Shown here: positions 6,959-11,131 of the stretch, piece after piece
Numbering within the stretch: position 1 is the stretch's first letter
Layout of the letters: the number at the start of each line of letters is the position of its first letter
Source of the DNA: Candidatus Gerdarchaeota archaeon
GTDB taxonomy: Archaea; Asgardarchaeota; Heimdallarchaeia; JABLTI01
DNA length: 11,131 nucleotides
Assembly: GCA_016840905.1 (NCBI GenBank)
Contig: JAEORM010000189.1
Span: 1 to 11,131 of the forward strand
Reading direction: 5' to 3'
The notes under the pieces: model-generated
Databases searched by the model: none
Told to the model about the DNA's origin: nothing
Seen by the model: the letters and a program-made list of their open reading frames with translations, nothing else
Made by a program: the position numbers and the translations under genes

Positions 6959-8521
6959 TTAGCTATAAACCTTACATCCCTTCTTTTCTAATTTCTGAAG
7001 AACACTTTCTTCACGTTCTTCTTGCCACCAATCTGGTTGAATCCAGAGGTGTTTTAATTTAGGTAGCTCAAGAAGAACTTCTGATATTGTTTGTAACTGC
7101 ACCTGAGCTAAGTCTAGATGTGTTAAATTTTCTAATTTAGAAAAACTCTCTGGAAAACTCGATAACCAATTTTTTTGGAAATAAAACTTCTCTAGTTTAT
7201 TTAAATTCCCAAAATTTTTTGGTAATCTACTAATCTCATTATAACCTAATTGTAATTCTTGTAGATTTGCAAGCTCGCTTAGGCTTTCTGGTATTTCCTT
7301 AAGCAAATTGTCTCTTAAATCAAGATAATAGAGATTAGTTAATTGCCCAATATTTTCTGGCAATGTTAATAATTCATTATCTGAAATGACTAGCTTTTGT
7401 AGATTTTTTAAATTACAAATATTATCAGGTAATGCTGTTAGTTTATTACTGTTAATCCACAATTCACGTAAATTGCTAAGTTTACCAATATTATCTGGAA
7501 GCTCTATTAGTTGATTTCCATCCAAATATAATTCCCGTAGATTTATCATATTACCAAAAGTTTCAGGGAGAGAGGTTAATTGATTAGAAGATAGTTTTAG
7601 AACTTCTAGTTTAGATAGATTTCCTATACTTTTGGGTAATGAAGTTAGTTTATTACTATGTAAAAATAATTGGTAAAGATTTTTCAAATTACCAAAACTT
7701 TCAGGTAGTTGAGTTAATTGATTTCTATGCAACCAAATAACTCCCAAGTTTTCCAAATTTCCAATACTATTTGGTAAAGAGGTTAGTTTATTACCAGTTA
7801 ATCGTAAAGAATGAATTTCAGTTAAATTACCAATATTTTTTGGAAGTTCAGTTAATAGATTGCCATCCAAACAAAGATATATAACTTTAAGATTGCAAAT
7901 ACTTTCAGGCAATGATTTTAGATTATGATCATCTAATTGAATTCCTCTAAGATTGGTTAGCTTTCCAATACTATCAGGTAGAGAAGTAAGACACCCTCTT
8001 TCTAATAACAATTCTTTCATTGTAGTTAGATTGCCAATGCATTCAGGCAATTCTTCTAATGGACCAAATTCAACCCATAGTTGAACAATGTTTGGTAAAT
8101 CACAGATACTATCTGGTAGTTTTGTTATATTTGTAAGAACACAGTAAATATATTGTAAATTTTTTAGCTTTCCAATTGATTCTGGAAGAGTAGTGAGTGG
8201 TGTACCGACACAATTAATTTTTTCCAACTTTGTTAATTTACTAATACTTTCTGGTAAAACTGTCATTTTGTTATATCTGATCCAAAGAAGTTCTAAATCT
8301 AATAGATCACAAATACATTTTGGTAATTCAGTTAATCCCTGTTTGAATAATCCGATACCTACTACTTTGTTATCCCTTACCTTAATACCTACAGTTTCTC
8401 TTTCGATTTCCTCAACAGTAGATAGTTGTTTACCTATTATTTTTTCAAGTTTTTTCAGAGCATTTGCATCTCTATCGATTACATCTATTTTATTGTATTT
8501 CACTTTTTTTTCATTTGACAT
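6959..8521 (-). CDS. Leucine-rich-repeat protein, about 19 repeats
   Basis: 520-residue cytoplasmic LRR protein with no signal peptide or membrane segment. Residues 1-50 form a charged N-terminal cap (DANALKKLEKIIG, then ETVGIKV). Roughly residues 53-484 are about 19 tandem 23-residue repeats of the form LxxLxLxxNxLxxLPxSIGNLxN. The last 36 residues are a C-terminal cap starting ELPKLKHLWI and ending LEKKGCKVYS. The ladder asparagine is present in repeats 2 and 8-18 but replaced in 1, 3-7 (T, T, G, G, H) and 19, so the N-terminal third of the solenoid is diverged. Such proteins form curved protein-binding scaffolds; the ligand is unknown. The ATG at 8521 follows GGAG by 8 bases. Gaps to both neighbours, which are hydrolase-like paralogs, are 15 and 16 bases, so a functional partnership is likely. 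Confidence 0.9.
   Translation of the reverse strand: MSNEKKVKYNKIDVIDRDANALKKLEKIIGKQLSTVEEIERETVGIKVRDNKVVGIGLFKQGLTELPKCICDLLDLELLWIRYNKMTVLPESISKLTKLEKINCVGTPLTTLPESIGKLKNLQYIYCVLTNITKLPDSICDLPNIVQLWVEFGPLEELPECIGNLTTMKELLLERGCLTSLPDSIGKLTNLRGIQLDDHNLKSLPESICNLKVIYLCLDGNLLTELPKNIGNLTEIHSLRLTGNKLTSLPNSIGNLENLGVIWLHRNQLTQLPESFGNLKNLYQLFLHSNKLTSLPKSIGNLSKLEVLKLSSNQLTSLPETFGNMINLRELYLDGNQLIELPDNIGKLSNLRELWINSNKLTALPDNICNLKNLQKLVISDNELLTLPENIGQLTNLYYLDLRDNLLKEIPESLSELANLQELQLGYNEISRLPKNFGNLNKLEKFYFQKNWLSSFPESFSKLENLTHLDLAQVQLQTISEVLLELPKLKHLWIQPDWWQEEREESVLQKLEKKGCKVYS
7070..8365 (-). repeat. 69-base periodic coding repeat (LRR array)
   Basis: Nineteen or so degenerate 69-base units, each coding one 23-residue LRR. 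Periodic words such as CTTCCAGA/CTGAAAG around the LPES codons recur once per unit on the plus strand. Similarity is higher in the downstream two thirds of the gene than in the first seven units. These units are coding and variable, so they are not CRISPR or satellite repeats. Confidence 0.85.
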
Positions 8522-8536
8522 TGCTATCTCTCCATA

Positions 8537-9436
8537 TCATTTATCTGATTCAATTTTGTCCCAAAACTCCTTAGATGGATGATCTAAATTCCAATCAATA
8601 TTTGTATCATGGATAATGCAATCACAAAAGTGATCTCCTTCTATAATTGTATGTTTCATTGTAAGAATGAAATTACCATTACTCCTAGCAACTGCAGCTT
8701 GAAAATCAACATAACAGCAAACCAGATATTTTACAATTTTATCAGGTAAATCTGCGATAGCATCAGCATAAAGACAATTATCCTTTCTAAAGAAAAATTT
8801 ACCATTGATAACATCGCTAAGGAATCCATACACACCAATTGTAATTTCTTCTTTATCCTTCTCAAAAAATTCTTGAAAAGCTTCTAGAGAATCAAAGATT
8901 CTTCTGTTGGGAGATTGATTATCTACTACAAATCGTGTTACATAGTATTTATACAATTGAATTGCTTTTTCTCGATCTAATGTTTCAGTTAAAACTAATG
9001 CATTATAATACCTGGGAACTAATAAAGTTTGCAAATAAATCCTTTTAGTAATTTTTATTTCTTCATTTGATAATTCAGTTGTTTCTGATATCTGTAAAAT
9101 TTGTATCATATAATTAATGTAATATCTAACAAGATCTGGAAAATTCCTTAGATTGTTAAAATCTGTTAACAAATCATTTACATCATAATTTCTACTACTC
9201 AAATAATCTTTTTTTACAAGCGATTTAAATTTCGACTTTAAATTATTGACATAATCTAAATATGAATTTGGCTTCTTTTCATTTACAATACTTAACAAAT
9301 AGTTCAATCTCTTAAGCTGTGATTTTAATGCCAATTCAACTGATGGAATTTTATCTTCAAGCTCTAAAACTTTAGGTAGGTTCTTGCCATATTTCCTGAA
9401 TTTTAATTCTTCATATTTCAATTCTAAAATCTCCAT
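8537..9436 (-). CDS. ATC-hydrolase-like family protein, paralog B
   Basis: 299-residue soluble, mostly helical protein, close paralog of its upstream neighbour (9452-10333). The N-terminal half is charged and helical, with FPDLVRYYINY (99-109). The middle contains LDREKAIQLYKYY (153-165). The C-terminal domain (about 200-299) carries FRKDNC (C221), LPDKIVKYLVCCYVD (C240, C241, D244), MKHTIIEGDHFCD (H262, G267, D268, C271), HDT (276-278) and DWNLDHPSKEFWDK. This Cys/GDxxC pattern resembles L-2-amino-thiazoline-4-carboxylic acid hydrolase-like proteins; the assignment is from memory and activity is unproven. The ATG at 9436 gives the same MEI start as both paralogs but has no clear Shine-Dalgarno site (ATTAATAAGT), unlike all other genes of the array. 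It lies 15 bases after the upstream gene and 15 before the LRR gene. Confidence 0.75.
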   Translation of the reverse strand: MEILELKYEELKFRKYGKNLPKVLELEDKIPSVELALKSQLKRLNYLLSIVNEKKPNSYLDYVNNLKSKFKSLVKKDYLSSRNYDVNDLLTDFNNLRNFPDLVRYYINYMIQILQISETTELSNEEIKITKRIYLQTLLVPRYYNALVLTETLDREKAIQLYKYYVTRFVVDNQSPNRRIFDSLEAFQEFFEKDKEEITIGVYGFLSDVINGKFFFRKDNCLYADAIADLPDKIVKYLVCCYVDFQAAVARSNGNFILTMKHTIIEGDHFCDCIIHDTNIDWNLDHPSKEFWDKIESDK

Positions 9437-9451
9437 ACTTATTAATCAAAT

Positions 9452-10333
9452 CTAAATATTATCCCAAAATTCCTTTGGAGGGTGCTTCAAATTCCAATCC
9501 ACTCGAGTATCATGAACAACTCTAGAACAGTATTGATCTCCCAATGCAATTGTATGTTCCATTGTCAAAACAATATGTTCATTTCTATAAGTTCTGGCAG
9601 TCTGATAATCGCCATAGCAACAAATGCAGTATTTAATTTCCTTATCAGGTAAATCCTTCAAAACATCAATCCATAAACAATTTTCATTTCGGAAGAGTAG
9701 CTTACCTTTAGATATCATACCATATGTCGCTACCCAATCTGAAGGACTATTGACATTTTTCTTTATTTTTTCAAAGCGATCTTCTAATGTAGTAAATTCA
9801 TTCTCAGTAGAAACTTTATAGTAATCTAGAAATTTTGAAATATACTCTTTAAAGAGCCCAATTGCTTTATCTCTTCCAATCGTTTGTATTAAAACCTGTA
9901 AATAGTAATAATTAGGTATTAAGAAAGATCGCATATAGTTATTTTGTGTAACTTTATGTTTATCATTTAAATCTTTAATTTCACTTGAGAGGTTTAACAA
10001 TTGAAAACTATAGTTCAAAATATTTCTTACAAGATTAGGATATTCTCTCAAGGATTCCCTTTCTTTCAGAATTTCTGATATGCCAGTATCATTGTCGTTA
10101 ATGAATTCTCCTCTTGCTAATTTATCAAACTCAATTTCTAAATTTTTAATATATTCTAGCAAAATTGATTGATTATTCATGCTAATGAATTCTAATAAAT
10201 AATCTAAACGTTTTATGCATGCGAAATTATTACGATTATTATTAGCCATATGCATTACATGTTCAAATAATTGAATTTCTATTTCTTTTTCTAATGCTTT
10301 TGGATTTATTTTACCTATTTTTATTACTTCCAT
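9452..10333 (-). CDS. ATC-hydrolase-like family protein, paralog A
   Basis: 293-residue soluble protein, close paralog of the following gene. Helical N-terminal half with YPNLVRNILNY (98-108); then GRDKAIGLFKEY (153-164); C-terminal domain with FRNENC (C219), LPDKEIKYCICCYGD (C236, C238, C239, D242), MEHTIALGDQYC (H260, G265, D266, C269), HDT (274-276) and DWNLKHPPKEFWDNI at the very end. The start chosen is ATG at 10333: GGTG lies 8 bases upstream and the MEV start matches MEI in both paralogs, whereas the in-frame TTG at 10351 would place that GGTG inside the gene. Relation to L-2-amino-thiazoline-4-carboxylic acid hydrolase-like proteins is suggested by the motif pattern only. The cysteines, Asp and His of the C-terminal domain are candidate active-site or metal-binding residues by conservation among the three paralogs. 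Confidence 0.75.
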   Translation of the reverse strand: MEVIKIGKINPKALEKEIEIQLFEHVMHMANNNRNNFACIKRLDYLLEFISMNNQSILLEYIKNLEIEFDKLARGEFINDNDTGISEILKERESLREYPNLVRNILNYSFQLLNLSSEIKDLNDKHKVTQNNYMRSFLIPNYYYLQVLIQTIGRDKAIGLFKEYISKFLDYYKVSTENEFTTLEDRFEKIKKNVNSPSDWVATYGMISKGKLLFRNENCLWIDVLKDLPDKEIKYCICCYGDYQTARTYRNEHIVLTMEHTIALGDQYCSRVVHDTRVDWNLKHPPKEFWDNI

Positions 10334-10356
10334 TTTTTTACACCAAGACAATTTCT

Positions 10357-10605
10357 TTATATTTTAACTTTACAACCTTTTTTCTCTAATTGCTTTAAAT
10401 TACTATCATCAAACTCTGACAACCAATGAACACTAATCAAGAGATTCTGTAAATTTGGCAATTCAATTACAAAACCAAATTTACGCGATGCATACTGTTC
10501 CATTTTAGGTATTGGACAACTAAGTAGAAGTTCAAGTTTGTCTAGAATTTGTGCATCTTTCTTCATCATATTGACATTATTATAACTACTTATTTCATCA
10601 TTCAA
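10357..10605 (-). CDS. Mini LRR-cap protein (N-cap joined to C-cap, no repeats)
   Basis: 82-residue protein that reads like an LRR protein of the 6959-8521 type with its repeats removed. Residues about 15-47 match that protein's N-terminal cap (DAQILDKLELLL against DANALKKLEKII, then FGFVI against VGIKV). Residues 48-82 match its C-terminal cap almost position for position (ELPNLQNLLI...W...LKQLEKKGCKV against ELPKLKHLWI...W...LQKLEKKGCKV). The start is TTG at 10605, preceded by GAGGT 8 bases upstream; the adjacent ATG codons at residues 13-14 are a possible alternative but would lack a good site. It lies 14 bases after the upstream LRR gene and 23 before the chosen start of the next. It could be a functional small protein or a deletion remnant; the intact frame and ribosome-binding site favour expression. 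Confidence 0.68.
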   Translation of the reverse strand: MNDEISSYNNVNMMKKDAQILDKLELLLSCPIPKMEQYASRKFGFVIELPNLQNLLISVHWLSEFDDSNLKQLEKKGCKVKI

Positions 10606-10619
10606 TTTAGAAACCTCAT

Positions 10620-11131
10620 TTATTCGTCAATAAAAATCTGACAGCCTTTTTCTTGCAGACTTAACAAACTCTCAGGCAATTTTCTTATTTTGTTTCCATT
10701 CAAGAAAATATGTGTTAAGTTGGAAAGTGAACTAATTGATTCTGGCAGTGATGAAAATTTGTTATTACCTAAACATAATTTCTCAAGATTAACTAGACGA
10801 TCTAAATTCTCTGGCAGTGTTTCTAAATTATTAAATTCTAGATTTACATACCTTAGATTTTCTAATTCACAGAAATTTTCAGGTAATTTTTTCAAATTGT
10901 TATTGTGTAAATGAAGTTCTTTTAAATTAGATAGATTACCAAAAGTATCTGGAAGAGTGATTAGTTTATTATGAAATACCCATAATAATTCAAGATTATT
11001 CAGTTTACCAATGGATTCTGGTAATTCACTTAATTGATTATCATTTACATATAATTCTTTGAGTTTGGATAAGTTACCAATCGAGTTTGGCAAGGATGTA
11101 ATTTTATTATTCTGTGCATATATTATTTCAA
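10620..11131 (-). CDS. Leucine-rich-repeat protein (5' end outside window)
   Basis: C-terminal 170 residues of an LRR protein whose start lies beyond the right edge. The frame is open to the last base and continues as EIIYAQNNKITSLPNSIG, so the TTG at 11093 is an internal leucine codon of an LRR and not a start. About seven 23-residue repeats are visible, all with the ladder asparagine (for example VNDNQLSELPESIGKL). The protein ends with a short cap LLSLQEKGCQIFIDE, related to the KLEKKGCKV ends of the other two LRR-type proteins. Cytoplasmic protein-binding scaffold by family. It is the most upstream visible gene of the minus-strand array, followed 14 bases later by the mini LRR-cap gene, so the array's promoter and possibly more members lie outside the window. 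Confidence 0.88.
   Translation of the reverse strand, partial: EIIYAQNNKITSLPNSIGNLSKLKELYVNDNQLSELPESIGKLNNLELLWVFHNKLITLPDTFGNLSNLKELHLHNNNLKKLPENFCELENLRYVNLEFNNLETLPENLDRLVNLEKLCLGNNKFSSLPESISSLSNLTHIFLNGNKIRKLPESLLSLQEKGCQIFIDE

Noticed and set aside
7070..8365. Regular 69-base periodicity as a CRISPR or satellite array
   Set aside because: The units are degenerate, contiguous and in one reading frame encoding 23-residue LRRs; there are no identical repeats separated by unique spacers.
8193..8582. Open plus-strand frame of 129 codons
   Set aside because: Antisense shadow of the LRR gene; its serine- and leucine-rich composition comes from the reverse of LRR and Lys-rich codons.
10357..11093. 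Possibility that the mini-cap gene and the upstream LRR gene are one gene broken by a frameshift
   Set aside because: The upstream LRR gene already ends with its own GCQIF-type cap, and the small gene has its own N-cap and ribosome-binding site, so they are two genes.

Overview
The window looks like a piece of an AT-rich archaeal genome, most probably an Asgard archaeon (Lokiarchaeia-like). This is inferred from style and not proven. Supporting signs are long cytoplasmic leucine-rich-repeat (LRR) proteins of the 23-residue LPxSIGNL type, small double-zinc-ribbon membrane proteins, Shine-Dalgarno sites of the GGTGA/GGAG type, several TTG starts, TATA-like boxes upstream of genes and T-rich tracts after them. 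No rRNA, tRNA, CRISPR array or transposase is visible.

Left part (1-1873): two convergent small genes encode paralogous double zinc-ribbon proteins with opposite topology (membrane segment N-terminal in one, C-terminal in the other). The first is cut by the window edge. A divergently transcribed flavodoxin-like protein follows.

Middle part (2070-6038): a compact minus-strand operon encodes an ABC-2 type exporter, with the ATPase first and then two paralogous permeases. A 413-base regulatory region with two inverted repeats separates it from a plus-strand aldo/keto reductase.

Right part (6094-11131, continuing beyond the window): a single-direction minus-strand array of six genes with 5-25 base gaps. 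In transcription order it holds an LRR protein (5' end outside the window), an 82-residue mini-protein that looks like the two caps of an LRR protein with the repeats removed, two paralogous roughly 295-residue proteins, a 520-residue LRR protein with about 19 repeats, and a third, more diverged member of the same paralogous family. The three non-LRR paralogs share a Cys-rich C-terminal domain ending in a GDxxC-type motif, resembling the L-2-amino-thiazoline-4-carboxylic acid hydrolase-like family (recognised from memory, not searched). This alternation of LRR proteins and hydrolase-like paralogs is the best candidate in the window for an undescribed system. I infer that the LRR proteins act as binding or scaffold partners of the hydrolase-like proteins, but nothing in the sequence proves it.
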